DNA of 64,000 nucleotides from JBGMEA01 sp041447245 (GCA_041447245.1 JBGMEA010000008.1:124001-188000); one strand, 5' to 3'; positions 9,454-18,259 are shown, counted from the stretch's first letter. Notes: generated by a model from the sequence alone, not told the origin. Program-made: numbers and translations.

Positions 9454-9497
9454 AAAAATAGCCGATGGATTTTCAATCAAGAAAACCGCTCGGCTAT
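9454..9497 (-). terminator. terminator of the AT-rich cargo gene
   Basis: On the minus strand ATAGCCGA and TCGGCTAT pair across a 24-nt loop and are followed by TTTTTA. It lies between the cargo gene stop and virD4, so the cargo gene is an independent unit. Confidence 0.65.
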
Positions 9498-9532
9498 GTA
9501 ATTTGATATTCAATTTTATTTGCTTGTTATGC

Positions 9533-10309
9533 TCATAATAGTTCGTTAATTCCACTATTAATGAGAGCTTTTCTTGAGTCTATAGCTTTGCAAACATTAT
9601 CTATATATGCATTGTAGTCATTTGGCAGAACCGGAAAAAGCGGCGCCATTTCTATGATGTTAAACTGACTATCTACAAAATTTCCGTAAAGTTTAAATTG
9701 CATGCAAAAGTCTTTGAAACTGTATCCTTTTAACCATTCAGAACAGTTAAACGCATTGAATAGATTCTCGAACTTTTCATTAATATTTTTCGTGTTACGA
9801 AATTCTTCTTGAATGCACTTGTTAGCTTCGATAATGAAATTTTTTTTGTCTTTATCTGATAAATAAATTTTCAGCAACAATAACGTCCAATCTAATCTAT
9901 CATATACACCACTGCTACCCCCACGAGATGTGTTAACCTTATATTTTAAATCAGCACCTCGTTCCCAAACTATATGCCCACCAATTGTGTGACACTGCTT
10001 TAAAAATCCCCTTATTTTATTATCGTTGACACCTTTTTCTCTGGACCAATAAACAGATGGCCCGATGTAATCAGACGATAATAACGTTGTATTGTTTAAT
10101 TTTATTGTATAAAACTTAGGCTTAACACCAAATTGTTGCTCAAGCTTTTCTGCATCGTAATTTTTGGGAAAGAATGCTTTCAAAATATCATCATATAGTT
10201 TTTCACTAATACTATCTGGGTCAGTTCTTTTATCAATACAAAAATTCAAAGGAAAATTCTCTGCATAATCTTCGATTAAATAATTATATGCTATATCAAA
10301 ATTAGTCAT
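9533..10309 (-). CDS. AT-rich cargo protein, possibly DUF6994-like
   Basis: 258 residues, soluble, no signal or membrane segment. The middle contains SSDYIGPSVYWSREKG, HTIGGHIVWERG and a YDRLDWTLLLLKIY segment. From memory this pattern resembles the DUF6994 family, whose function is unknown; I could not verify that. Base composition is clearly more AT-rich than the flanking transfer genes, and it has its own promoter region with inverted repeats and its own terminator. It therefore looks like a cargo gene inserted between the relaxosome block and the secretion block. Such positions often hold defence or toxin genes, but nothing in the sequence proves that. Confidence 0.6.
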   Translation of the reverse strand: MTNFDIAYNYLIEDYAENFPLNFCIDKRTDPDSISEKLYDDILKAFFPKNYDAEKLEQQFGVKPKFYTIKLNNTTLLSSDYIGPSVYWSREKGVNDNKIRGFLKQCHTIGGHIVWERGADLKYKVNTSRGGSSGVYDRLDWTLLLLKIYLSDKDKKNFIIEANKCIQEEFRNTKNINEKFENLFNAFNCSEWLKGYSFKDFCMQFKLYGNFVDSQFNIIEMAPLFPVLPNDYNAYIDNVCKAIDSRKALINSGINELL

Positions 10310-10369
10310 TCTTCATTCTCCCTATAGTATATAAATACCACGCTGCATATCAGATTAAATATTGAATGC

Positions 10370-10437
10370 ATTATAGCACAGATTTATGACTTTTTCTACT
10401 GTGCTATGTAAGAATCGACACCGTTTACGATGTCGAT
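10370..10437 (-). promoter_or_regulatory. promoter with overlapping inverted repeats for the cargo gene
   Basis: On the minus strand a TATAAT box (10370-10375) overlaps an 8-bp inverted repeat TAGCACAG/CTGTGCTA (10374-10381 and 10399-10406). Just upstream is a second repeat ATCGACA/TGTCGAT (10414-10437). No good -35 box is visible, so an activator or a repressor acting on these repeats is plausible. Confidence 0.5.
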
Positions 10438-10460
10438 TTCTTCCGTGGCTTTTCATATTG

Positions 10461-10625
10461 TTAGTAACTGTTGTTTTCTGCATAAAGTTTTACAAGAGCA
10501 TCCATCAGTTTCCTGCCCTCACTCTCTGAAAAAGTAATACCCTTACCGCAGCGCTTGTATTCCGGGTGCCATTCTCGAATGTCCAGTTTGGACATTGCAT
10601 TGTTCCAAGAAACAAGGGTACCACT
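10461..10625 (-). pseudogene. 5'-truncated YdbC/PC4-like gene
   Basis: The frame preserves the C-terminal part of a YdbC (PC4-type) single-strand nucleic-acid-binding domain: LVSWNNAMSKLDIREW, then GKGITFSESEGRKL and the end LVKLYAENNSY. A stop codon (TAA) stands directly before SGTLVSW, so the N-terminal half is missing. A 44-codon frame could start at the ATG at 10595, but it lacks the first strands of the fold and has no ribosome site. YdbC genes are common accessory genes in Tn1549-type elements. The loss abuts the cargo gene, which fits damage during cargo insertion. Confidence 0.65.
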
Positions 10626-10643
10626 TTATTATATTTTTTCTAT

Positions 10644-10904
10644 TCACATTGAGTATCGTGACACGATCTCCCTTCTTCTGATTGACTTATTCGGCGCGTC
10701 AATGACTTTTAATAGCAGACTGTCGATATCATCCGTTGCCTTGTCTTCTTCAATCAGTTCCGTGCGAAATCGGTTCAGTACCGCAACCAGAACCCGTTGT
10801 TCGTAAGTATCAATTGTAACCATCTTTTTCTTTAATCTCATATCCCGTAACCCTCCCGTTATGGCAAGATTATCGGGGATTGTTCTTTTTGTCAAGTCTG
10901 TCAT
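10644..10904 (-). CDS. small hypothetical protein of the mobilisation block
   Basis: 86 residues, highly charged, mostly helical (YEQRVLVAVLNRFRTELIEED), no recognised motif. An alternative start at 10841 follows GGGAGGGTTACGGGAT and would give 65 residues beginning MRLKKKMVTID. It starts 5 nt after the PcfB-like gene stops and so is co-transcribed with the relaxosome genes. Function unknown. Confidence 0.5.
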   Translation of the reverse strand: MTDLTKRTIPDNLAITGGLRDMRLKKKMVTIDTYEQRVLVAVLNRFRTELIEEDKATDDIDSLLLKVIDAPNKSIRRREIVSRYSM

Positions 10905-10908
10905 CTTT

Positions 10909-11502
10909 TTATCTTCCTTTGGTTTGATTGTTTTTGCCGGGTGTATTCTCCTGAAGGTGTTCTTTGATTTCAGTTAAAGTCTCTTTCACCGAATCCTTTT
11001 TCTTATCCGAAGCGCCGGGCTGATAAGAACTCTTTGACGGATTCTTTTTTCCCAGACTCGTCGCAGACTTTTTTTCGGGAGAATCCTCTGACTTTTCATG
11101 CAGTATCTCTGTTTTGATATCCGCGATATCAAGACTAGCCAGATGGAAACGCTCGATGATTCGGTTGATTTTTGCTCCGTCTTCACTGCGCACCATAATA
11201 TCGCACATCCCGTCAAGATCTTTCTTATCTTTCAGAGCTGCATATAAAATGCCATACCGTTTTGCTTCTCTGACAAAGACAGGCAGATCATCTTTTTTTA
11301 CCGAGAATACTTTAAGGGATCGTCCGTCTTTTAACATGCTCTTGAGTCTGGTTTTTCCTTTGGTTCGTTTCTGATCATTGAGCACCGCATACAGATAAAC
11401 TGCAAGATTCTTTGCTCCTTCTCCGGAAATCTTGGCAGCAACTTCAATGCCTTTTAGTGTTAGGTTGATGGCCTGATCGGCCGCATCAGAACTTGTCATC
11501 AT
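10909..11502 (-). CDS. PcfB/DUF3801 family conjugation protein
   Basis: 197 residues. The first 125 form the DUF3801 (PcfB) domain: KGIEVAAKISGEGAKNLAVY, a basic patch KGKTRLKSMLKDG and FVREAKRYGILYAALKDKK. The tail is low-complexity, rich in K, S and E. PcfB of the enterococcal pCF10 system is a relaxosome accessory protein that helps dock the relaxase on the coupling protein. The start follows AAAGGAGGAATATA. The gene begins 13 nt after the relaxase stop, consistent with a shared transcript. Confidence 0.8.
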   Translation of the reverse strand: MMTSSDAADQAINLTLKGIEVAAKISGEGAKNLAVYLYAVLNDQKRTKGKTRLKSMLKDGRSLKVFSVKKDDLPVFVREAKRYGILYAALKDKKDLDGMCDIMVRSEDGAKINRIIERFHLASLDIADIKTEILHEKSEDSPEKKSATSLGKKNPSKSSYQPGASDKKKDSVKETLTEIKEHLQENTPGKNNQTKGR

Positions 11503-11514
11503 TATATTCCTCCT

Positions 11515-12744
11515 TTATTTTTTCCTTTGGATCGTTTCATGAGTCTCTTCGGGACGATTTTCCTCCTCCCTTTGTCTTTGCAGATATTCCTGCTCTGCAA
11601 GCAACTCTCTACTCCGCTTTTCAATTTTTTCACACAGTCTGATATCTTTCCTCAGTTGTGTTATCTCATTTGGATCAGCCGAAGCGATCTTTTTGTCTTC
11701 CAAAGACTGTCGGAAGATAGCTAACTCCTCCATTGTCTCGATCCGGTTTACCAGAAGAAAATGATATTCATTGATCAAGTCCTCTGAGATCAGTTCTTTT
11801 TCTTTTATGAGAAACGGAATACTGCCGGGCTTACTTTTCTTACCGATCATCCCAAGTTCATACAGGTAGCGATAATAGAGTTTTGTGAGCCTGCTTTTCG
11901 GAAACGGATGAAACGTATGATCCGAATAGATCTGTTTGTGTTTTGCTCCATACAGGATCTTTTCTTTCAAAGATTCTTCCGTGTATTCCTCTCCCAAAGA
12001 ACGAAGTCTTACAAACCGCTCTTTCCCCTCCGGACGCAGAGCGATATATTTTCGATTCAGCTTCACTTCGTATCCCATTATTTTCAGATGTTCCACCATC
12101 TGATGAAACGTAAAGGCTCCGCTTACCGCAGAGTCGATATCCGATCGGATGAGACCCCGCCAGGTTGTTTTTCCCTCGGCCTCGGCCAGCCACTCCGAAT
12201 AGTGCTTTCCTTTACCGTGTGCGTTCTCAAGAACCGAGAGTCCGTATTCTTTACAAAGTGCATCGGAGGTTTCCCGAAGTAACCGGTAAGTTGCTTTGCA
12301 GTCGTTGTACTTTTTGCCATCGACAAAGGAAACCGAGTTGATGACGAAATGATTGTGGATACAGTCTTTATCAAGGTGTGTGGCAACCACCACTTCGTAG
12401 CGTTCTCCCCAAAGCTTCCTTGCCAGCTCGCATCCAATCTGATGCGCAATATCGGCTGTGACTTCTCCTTTTGAAAAAGACTGATACCCGTGATAGGCTG
12501 TATTGCCTCCGATTTTGCCGAATCGCTTTTTCGTTTGCATCATCTCATTTCTGGCAGACTCCACAAAGCAGTTGATGCCGCTTACATAATATCGCTTCTC
12601 TGTCTTATAATCCTGCATAGCATAATCCATCACATCACAAAGCCCTTGCAGGTCTTCCTCCTTCATTGTTTTATCCGGATTTTCGGTGTACTGAATGACC
12701 TTAGAAAGAGTTCCTTTAATATTCCAGATTGCAGTCACAGCCAT
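11515..12744 (-). CDS. MOBP-type relaxase
   Basis: 409 residues. The N-terminal 180 residues are a relaxase/mobilisation nuclease domain starting MAVTAIWNIKGTLSKVIQY and containing the three-histidine motif HLDKDCIHNHFVINS near residue 122. It should nick oriT and stay covalently joined to the 5' end through an N-terminal tyrosine, probably Tyr19. The C-terminal part is charged and coiled-coil-like (REEENRPEETHETI), a likely docking region. The ATG at 12744 follows AGAAGGGTGATGAT and lies 19 nt after the mobC stop. Confidence 0.9.
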   Translation of the reverse strand: MAVTAIWNIKGTLSKVIQYTENPDKTMKEEDLQGLCDVMDYAMQDYKTEKRYYVSGINCFVESARNEMMQTKKRFGKIGGNTAYHGYQSFSKGEVTADIAHQIGCELARKLWGERYEVVVATHLDKDCIHNHFVINSVSFVDGKKYNDCKATYRLLRETSDALCKEYGLSVLENAHGKGKHYSEWLAEAEGKTTWRGLIRSDIDSAVSGAFTFHQMVEHLKIMGYEVKLNRKYIALRPEGKERFVRLRSLGEEYTEESLKEKILYGAKHKQIYSDHTFHPFPKSRLTKLYYRYLYELGMIGKKSKPGSIPFLIKEKELISEDLINEYHFLLVNRIETMEELAIFRQSLEDKKIASADPNEITQLRKDIRLCEKIEKRSRELLAEQEYLQRQREEENRPEETHETIQRKK

Positions 12745-12762
12745 ATCATCACCCTTCTTTCA

Positions 12763-13062
12763 TTAACAAAGCGCTTTTCTCATTTCTCCGATCAGTGTTC
12801 TTAGTTCATTGATTATTTCGATTACTATATTTTGCTCAGCAGATGGCTCTGTATTTTTCTCTCGTAAGGATTCTGTGATCCGATAGAGTTGGTTTAATAT
12901 CCGATAGTATTCAATAGGAGGCATCTCTTTTGGTTCATGTTTATTCAACAGTTCTCTGATATATCCGGAAATAGAAAATCCGCACTTTGCGGCGTTTGTC
13001 GTCAGTCTTACATATTCTTTTTCCGTTAGCATCAGCTGCACCCGGATGGTTCGTTTTCGCAT
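12763..13062 (-). CDS. MobC-like relaxosome protein
   Basis: 99 residues. The N-terminus MRKRTIRVQLMLTEKEY starts a ribbon-helix-helix type DNA-binding fold, followed by GFSISGYIRELL, the usual MobC-type signature. MobC proteins bind oriT and help the relaxase melt and nick it. The start at 13062 follows AGAAAGGATGAGAG. A longer frame to 13176 runs through the hairpin and oriT-like repeat and is probably not translated. Confidence 0.8.
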   Translation of the reverse strand: MRKRTIRVQLMLTEKEYVRLTTNAAKCGFSISGYIRELLNKHEPKEMPPIEYYRILNQLYRITESLREKNTEPSAEQNIVIEIINELRTLIGEMRKALC

Positions 13063-13085
13063 GACACTCTCATCCTTTCTTATAA

Positions 13086-13118
13086 AATAAAAAGAAGACA
13101 CTGTTTTTTCAGTGCCTT
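13086..13118 (-). terminator. hairpin with U-tract upstream of mobC
   Basis: Minus strand AAGGCACTG and CAGTGTCTT pair around an A6 loop and are followed by CTTTTTATTTTA. Lying between the candidate oriT and mobC, it can act as a terminator or attenuator of the mobilisation operon. Confidence 0.55.
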
Positions 13119-13148
13119 CATAAAACCGGGGTCTAAGGGAACTCCCTT

Positions 13149-13181
13149 TAAGGGCATTACGGGTTTTGTTAGTCAAAACCC
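13149..13181 (-). other. candidate origin of transfer (oriT)
   Basis: On the minus strand a perfect 8-bp inverted repeat GGGTTTTG-ACTAA-CAAAACCC is followed directly by GTAATGCCCTTA. Known R1162/RSF1010-type oriT sites show the same layout: an inverted repeat, then GTAA..TGCG and CCCT, with the nick after TGCG. The site lies immediately upstream of mobC and the relaxase, the expected place. The nick position here is inferred. Confidence 0.6.
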
Positions 13182-13204
13182 AGTGCTTGCTAATCTACTT
13201 ATCC

Positions 13205-13510
13205 CTATCGTTCTTCTTCTCGAATATGGCCGGGTCTGCTTATTGAGTTTTTCAAAACTATTTCAGCATTATTGAGGATGGTGCTGTAATACCACTTTTC
13301 CTCATCATCCATTTCAAGATATTCTTTCTCGCTAATGCTATCCAGTCTTCGAACAATGTTAAATAATTCTTCTTTTTGCTCCGGAGCTATGATAAATAAT
13401 TTTCCGGGTATCCCAGGAACAGCATCCTGCTCCGTTGTTGGAATATTATCCAAATTCTCGAGAGCGTCTAATATTTCTTTTGGAAAGTCGTACTTATTTT
13501 TATTTAGCAT
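13205..13510 (-). CDS. hypothetical acidic protein
   Basis: 101 residues, acidic, probably helical, no recognised domain. The ATG at 13510 follows GGGGAAAACT. It lies between the DUF3846 gene and the candidate oriT and is likely an accessory gene of the element. Function unknown. Confidence 0.5.
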   Translation of the reverse strand: MLNKNKYDFPKEILDALENLDNIPTTEQDAVPGIPGKLFIIAPEQKEELFNIVRRLDSISEKEYLEMDDEEKWYYSTILNNAEIVLKNSISRPGHIREEER

Positions 13511-13575
13511 AGTTTTCCCCTAACCGTTTCTGTCTTGATTATACATGATTTAATAAATGAATGAAATATCTATTT

Positions 13576-13989
13576 TTAACGAAACGGACTATCCTCAGAT
13601 ACGATAAAGATCATTTTTGCTTCCATGAGACCTTTGTTATCAAGCGCTTGCATCTCTCCCATCTCTTTGTCTTTATTCTTTAGAGAAAAGAGTTCCGTAT
13701 ACCGGTCAATATATTCCTGTGGGATCGACTCGATATCATCTCCTCCGTCCCCGGCCAGAAAGAAATCTCCGAAGATGACATCCGAGATATCACCGCTTAC
13801 ATCCATAATCGGGCGGTTCGGTTCCATATTGTTTATTTTCCCTGCTTCATTACACACGAGAATGATCGGATCATCATATGGTGTAATGACTTCGATTAAG
13901 CCGCCCACAGCCTTTTGCATCGAAGCCAGATCTCCGTCGATTTCCATCAGTACCGGTTCTTCGTTTGGTTTTACAAGTAATATATTCAT
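13576..13989 (-). CDS. DUF3846 family protein
   Basis: 137 residues. The segment MNILLVKPNEEPVLMEIDG, then VGGLIEVITPYDDPIILVCNE and NRPIMDVSGDISDVIFGDFF, is the DUF3846 pattern, common on Gram-positive conjugative elements and phages; its function is unknown. The ATG at 13989 follows GGGAGGAAAATTAA and directly abuts the stop codon of the Ig-like surface protein, so the two are co-transcribed. Confidence 0.75.
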   Translation of the reverse strand: MNILLVKPNEEPVLMEIDGDLASMQKAVGGLIEVITPYDDPIILVCNEAGKINNMEPNRPIMDVSGDISDVIFGDFFLAGDGGDDIESIPQEYIDRYTELFSLKNKDKEMGEMQALDNKGLMEAKMIFIVSEDSPFR

Positions 13990-16524
13990 TTAATTTTCCT
14001 CCCTTTGACCCATTCTTTTTTTGATGAAATAAGTCAGTATTGCAAGTGCGATAATCAAAAAAAGACTGATTATTCCGATAACTCGCTTTGATAGCTGATG
14101 GTTCTTAATGGCTGCGGATGCTGATCCTGATGTAGGAGTCAGAGTCGTTTCGGAATGATCATCTTCCCCAAGAATTGTTCCGAACTCGGTAATGCCGGAA
14201 GTTTTTGTTGTTGTTTTATTCGCAGTAGTTATTTCTGTGTCTTCTTGCATTTGAGTAGATTCTTCCGCCTTTGTCACAATCACCGTGATCGTTTTTATGA
14301 TTCCGGATGGATCCGACGCAGATACTTTGATAAAAGCAACTCCCGGGCTATTTGCCGTAATGACTCCGTTATTTGTGACCGATGCAACTTCGATATCCGA
14401 AGAAGAAAACAGGAGCGTTTTGCAGTAGGCATCATCCGGCAGAATAGCTGCCTGTATCTGAGATGTTTCCCCAACCTTTAGGAGAGTCAGTTTGTCTTTG
14501 ATAGTGATCTCCGTAACGCTCTGATATACCGTAATCGGATATTCTTTGGTGATGTTACTTCCATCGGTCGATGAGATTCGTAGGATTGCTTCACCCGCAG
14601 CGACTGTCCGAACGGTGCCGTTCGCACTGACGGTCAGAACCGATTCATTATCGGAAGAATAAGTAAGTTCGGTGTTGTTCGCATCCTCCGGCTGCGCGCT
14701 GCAGTGAAGAGTAAATTTCTCACCGGTGTATAGTTCGGTTGGAACTTCATCGGAAAGTTCAATGTCGAAGACTTTTCGCACAACCACAACTTTGATTGTC
14801 TTTGAGACCGTATTCTGATCCGTAGCCGTAACGATAATGGTTGTTGTCCCTTTTGCTTTGGCATAAATAATCCCGGTATCAGATACTTCTGCAATCTCCG
14901 AATTCTCAGAGACATAAGTGAGTGAGGAATTACTGGTATCTGCCGGAAGCACGGTGCAGGATAAAAAAAGAGTGCTTCCTTCATCGAGTGTCGCTTCTTC
15001 AGATTCCGTTACAATCTCTTCGGCGTATTGCAGAACCATCACCGTCATACTCGCGCTGACACTCATTCGGTCAGCAGCAGTTGCGGTGATTGTGGCTGTT
15101 CCGGCAGATAGTGCATTGATGGTTCCGTCCGGATCAACCGTAGCAATCTCAGGGTGATCGGAAGAAAACACCACTTCCGAATGGCTCGCATCAGATGGAT
15201 AAGCGGCTATTGATAAAGAGAATGTTTCTCCGGTATATAGGCTCCTATCTCCTTCGGATAAAACAATTGAAGTTACATACTGTTTGACGGTCAGATTCAT
15301 ACTTGCGCTGAGATTTGATCCGTCAGTCGTAGAGACGGTAATTACCGCTTCGCCTGCTTTTGTTGCAGTGACTACTCCTGTATTTGATACGGAGGCAATC
15401 GTCTCATCGGAAGAAGAATAGGATAGTTTCTGATTGGTGGTATCAGTCGGAGCGATGCTCGGGGATAACGTGAAAGTCTCTTCTGTGTAAAGGACTGCTT
15501 CACTTGATGAAAGAGTCAGCGAAGTCGCCTTCTGAATCACTGTAATCAAGACACCGTTTGAAACGCTTCCTCGGTCGTTTGCGGTTGCGGTAATAAGAGC
15601 AGTTCCGGCTTTTAATCCGGTGACAGTCCCATCTGCACTGACTGTTGCAACTTGCGTATTATTGGATGCATAGGTGACGGATTGATCAGTGGCAGCACTC
15701 GGTTTTATTCCAACGCTCAGATGCGTGCTGCTGCCGACATCGATACTGGTAGCATCTGCCGTTAAGGATACGGCTGTCACATACTGCTTTACCGTAACAG
15801 TGATGGTCTTACTGATGTTGCTGCCGTCTGCGGTTTTCACGGTAATGCTCGTTGTTCCTGCAGAAATCGCTTTCACGACTCCCGATGAAGTCACACTTGC
15901 GATGCTTGGACTTGCTGAGGAATAACTCACCGCTTTGTTGTAGGTATTATCGGGGGAAACGTTGGCTACTATACTGAAACTTTCCCCGGAATAGAGTGTA
16001 ACCTCCGATGCATTAACGGATAAGGACGTTGCCTTTTGTACCGCTTGCAGACTGACCGTATTTCCGCTTCCCGTATCAAAAGTTGCGACATCCCCGTAAT
16101 TCCCGGATCCGTCGTATACCGTAAAGCGTGCGGACGCAATGTTATTATCGGGATTCACCGGAAGGCTCATCGTATAGGTAAAGCTGTGAGAGGTACTCTT
16201 TGCCCATGATTCGGTATTGGATTTAATCAATACCGCACCGCCGTTTACACCTCCGATTGTTGCGGAAAAGTAGCGATAGTATCCGCTACCTCCCGTATAA
16301 AGATAAGAGTTGACCATGTTGATGGTGTAATTGATCGACACATTCCAGGTGGAACCTGAAATGGATGATGCGACCGAGTTAATCACAAGCCTTCCGCTTG
16401 TACCATCAGTAGACGCATACGTGGATCCTTGGCTGATCTCTGCGGCAGAGACCTGCGGGATATAAAAAAATACCACAGCTAATATCAGCAGTGGTATCAC
16501 AAACAGTTTATATCGTTGTTTCAT
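13990..16524 (-). CDS. membrane-anchored surface protein with seven Ig-like (Big_2) repeats
   Basis: 844 residues. A signal peptide (KLFVIPLLILAVVFFYIPQV, cleavage near VSAAE) is followed by an N-terminal domain of about 135 residues. Then come seven bacterial Ig-like repeats of about 83 residues, each with the pattern VTSVSLSxS..LYxGE..SLxxSVxPxD..N and GVVTAxxAGTAxITV. A spacer of about 45 residues and a C-terminal membrane segment (VIGIISLFLIIALAILTYFI) with a basic tail follow; there is no LPxTG motif. Such proteins project a binding domain from the cell and could aid donor-recipient contact. I chose the ATG at 16524, which follows AAAGGAAAACAA. Confidence 0.85.
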   Translation of the reverse strand: MKQRYKLFVIPLLILAVVFFYIPQVSAAEISQGSTYASTDGTSGRLVINSVASSISGSTWNVSINYTINMVNSYLYTGGSGYYRYFSATIGGVNGGAVLIKSNTESWAKSTSHSFTYTMSLPVNPDNNIASARFTVYDGSGNYGDVATFDTGSGNTVSLQAVQKATSLSVNASEVTLYSGESFSIVANVSPDNTYNKAVSYSSASPSIASVTSSGVVKAISAGTTSITVKTADGSNISKTITVTVKQYVTAVSLTADATSIDVGSSTHLSVGIKPSAATDQSVTYASNNTQVATVSADGTVTGLKAGTALITATANDRGSVSNGVLITVIQKATSLTLSSSEAVLYTEETFTLSPSIAPTDTTNQKLSYSSSDETIASVSNTGVVTATKAGEAVITVSTTDGSNLSASMNLTVKQYVTSIVLSEGDRSLYTGETFSLSIAAYPSDASHSEVVFSSDHPEIATVDPDGTINALSAGTATITATAADRMSVSASMTVMVLQYAEEIVTESEEATLDEGSTLFLSCTVLPADTSNSSLTYVSENSEIAEVSDTGIIYAKAKGTTTIIVTATDQNTVSKTIKVVVVRKVFDIELSDEVPTELYTGEKFTLHCSAQPEDANNTELTYSSDNESVLTVSANGTVRTVAAGEAILRISSTDGSNITKEYPITVYQSVTEITIKDKLTLLKVGETSQIQAAILPDDAYCKTLLFSSSDIEVASVTNNGVITANSPGVAFIKVSASDPSGIIKTITVIVTKAEESTQMQEDTEITTANKTTTKTSGITEFGTILGEDDHSETTLTPTSGSASAAIKNHQLSKRVIGIISLFLIIALAILTYFIKKRMGQREEN

Positions 16525-16542
16525 TTGTTTTCCTTTCATTTG

Positions 16543-17469
16543 TTATCGTTCGGGCTGGTTCTTTCGTTTCATCCAAGATTCCAGAAGTTTCACGATGGTG
16601 TCTTCAACTTCTGCAGGAGTCGTATCCTTTGGGAAGTACTTAAGAAACTTTTCCCCTTTGAGATGAAAAGCCTGAGCGCTCTTTTTCTCTTCCTGCAAAA
16701 CTTCTTCGATTTGATCTCTGGTTAGTATTCCTTGCAGAAAGCATTTCTTGATTCTTTGCGCCTGAGACAATGACGGGCTCATCTGTTCCGCATCCATCAC
16801 ATCAAGGATCTCATTTTGCATTTCTTCACTCACATAAGAGAGTTCCACTGCCGGGTTGAAGGCCAGTTGTTTTTCATCGACCATCTTTAAAAGTTCCGGA
16901 ATCAGATCAGTTAAACGGATATAGCGTTGAATTTGTTTATAGTTTTCTCCAACCATATCAGCAAGTATTTCAACCGAATATTTTGACTTCTGGACAAGTT
17001 GTCCAGAAGTCAAATCTGAACGAAAACCCTGCCGTTTCATCGCCTCAAGCCTCATCTTGTAAGCATAGGCTTTCTCACTCGGAAGAATGGTTTCTCTTTG
17101 CAGGTTCGAATCAACCATAAAAATAACAGCTTCCTCATCGGTCAGCTGTTTGATGATAGCCGGTATTTCGGTGATTCCTGCGATCTCACAGGCTCGCTTT
17201 CTGCGATGTCCGGAGAGTATTTCATATCCTCCTTCTTCTTTCTCTCTGACCACAATCGGAGTGAGCACTCCGAACTGGCGGATACTCTCCACCGTCTGCG
17301 CCATCTTCTCATCATCCAGAACATAAAACGGATGATTGGCAAAAGGCACCAGTTCTTCAATCGGAATGGGTGTGATTTTCTCAAGCTTTTCACTGTCCCG
17401 CTCTTGCTGGGTTGTAAACAGATTATCGAGATTTGTCAGCTTGATATTGTTTAATACGTCTTTCTTCAC
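16543..17469 (-). CDS. parB: ParB-type partition protein of the element
   Basis: 308 residues from a GTG at 17469, seven nt after AAAGGAGG; the longer frame upstream runs inside parA and has an odd composition. The N-terminal ParB/CTPase domain shows IPIEELVPFANHPF and GGYEILSGHRRKRACEIAG (GHRR box), then LQRETILPSEKAYAYKMRLEAMK and a helix-turn-helix. With ParA it should stabilise the element's circular or replicating form. Its DNA-recognition residues differ from those of chromosomal ParB, so it should bind its own centromere. It overlaps parA by 47 nt. Confidence 0.88.
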   Translation of the reverse strand: MKKDVLNNIKLTNLDNLFTTQQERDSEKLEKITPIPIEELVPFANHPFYVLDDEKMAQTVESIRQFGVLTPIVVREKEEGGYEILSGHRRKRACEIAGITEIPAIIKQLTDEEAVIFMVDSNLQRETILPSEKAYAYKMRLEAMKRQGFRSDLTSGQLVQKSKYSVEILADMVGENYKQIQRYIRLTDLIPELLKMVDEKQLAFNPAVELSYVSEEMQNEILDVMDAEQMSPSLSQAQRIKKCFLQGILTRDQIEEVLQEEKKSAQAFHLKGEKFLKYFPKDTTPAEVEDTIVKLLESWMKRKNQPER

Positions 17470-18238
17470 TGAGAACCTCCTTTGTGAATGCCAGGTAAGC
17501 TTCCGCAGCTTTCCCTGATTTATCATAGGCATAAATGCTGGAACCGACAGCCGAGATCTCAGACGTCCGAACTGACATCGGAATCTCGGTTTCGTAGATC
17601 GGAAGTCTGCTTCCGTAATCCTCACGAACCAGTTTCGCCATCCCTTTTGCGTAATTTGTCCTATTATCGACCATTGTCAAAAGAATCCCTCCGACCGTCA
17701 GGTTCGGATTGATCTGCCGCTTTACTTTTGTGATGGTGGATAGAAGCAGTTCCAAGCCTTTGGCGGACAGATAATTCGGTTGTGACGGAATAATCACCCG
17801 ATCCGATGCGGTAAGTGCATTCAGGCTCAGCATCCCGAGTGAGGGCATCGAGTCAATGAGGACGTAGTCGTACTCTTTTGCAATTGCATCGACATAGCAC
17901 TTCAGAACCCGTTCCCGGTTCATGGCATTAAAGAGGGAGTTCTCCGTCCCTGAGAGCGCAATACTCGAAGGCATGAGATCAACTCCTTCATTGTGATGCA
18001 GAATGCCCTCTGTCGGATCAATCTCCCTTCCTGCGATAATCTGTTCCATGACATCGGCAAGCGTGATGGGCAATTTTTCCGGCTGCCTCCAACCAAGAGC
18101 AATGGTGAGGCTTGCCTGCGGATCGGTGTCGATGAGAAGCACCTTCTTTTTCTCATTCACAAGACCGATTCCAAGGTTTAGCGCAGTCGTTGTTTTTCCG
18201 ACTCCGCCTTTTTGATTGGATAGGGTAATGGTTGTCAT
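17423..18238 (-). CDS. parA: ParA family partition ATPase of the element
   Basis: 271 residues with the deviant Walker A KGGVGKTTTALN at residue 10, Walker A' LLIDTDPQAS and Walker B DYVLIDSMPSLG. ParA proteins move ParB-bound DNA along the nucleoid. The ATG at 18238 follows AAGGAGGAAAAGAT. Together with repA and parB it forms a plasmid-like maintenance module at the element's right end. Confidence 0.92.
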   Translation of the reverse strand: MTTITLSNQKGGVGKTTTALNLGIGLVNEKKKVLLIDTDPQASLTIALGWRQPEKLPITLADVMEQIIAGREIDPTEGILHHNEGVDLMPSSIALSGTENSLFNAMNRERVLKCYVDAIAKEYDYVLIDSMPSLGMLSLNALTASDRVIIPSQPNYLSAKGLELLLSTITKVKRQINPNLTVGGILLTMVDNRTNYAKGMAKLVREDYGSRLPIYETEIPMSVRTSEISAVGSSIYAYDKSGKAAEAYLAFTKEVLSEERRIKQYQADKSR

Positions 18239-18259
18239 ATCTTTTCCTCCTTGTTTGTT

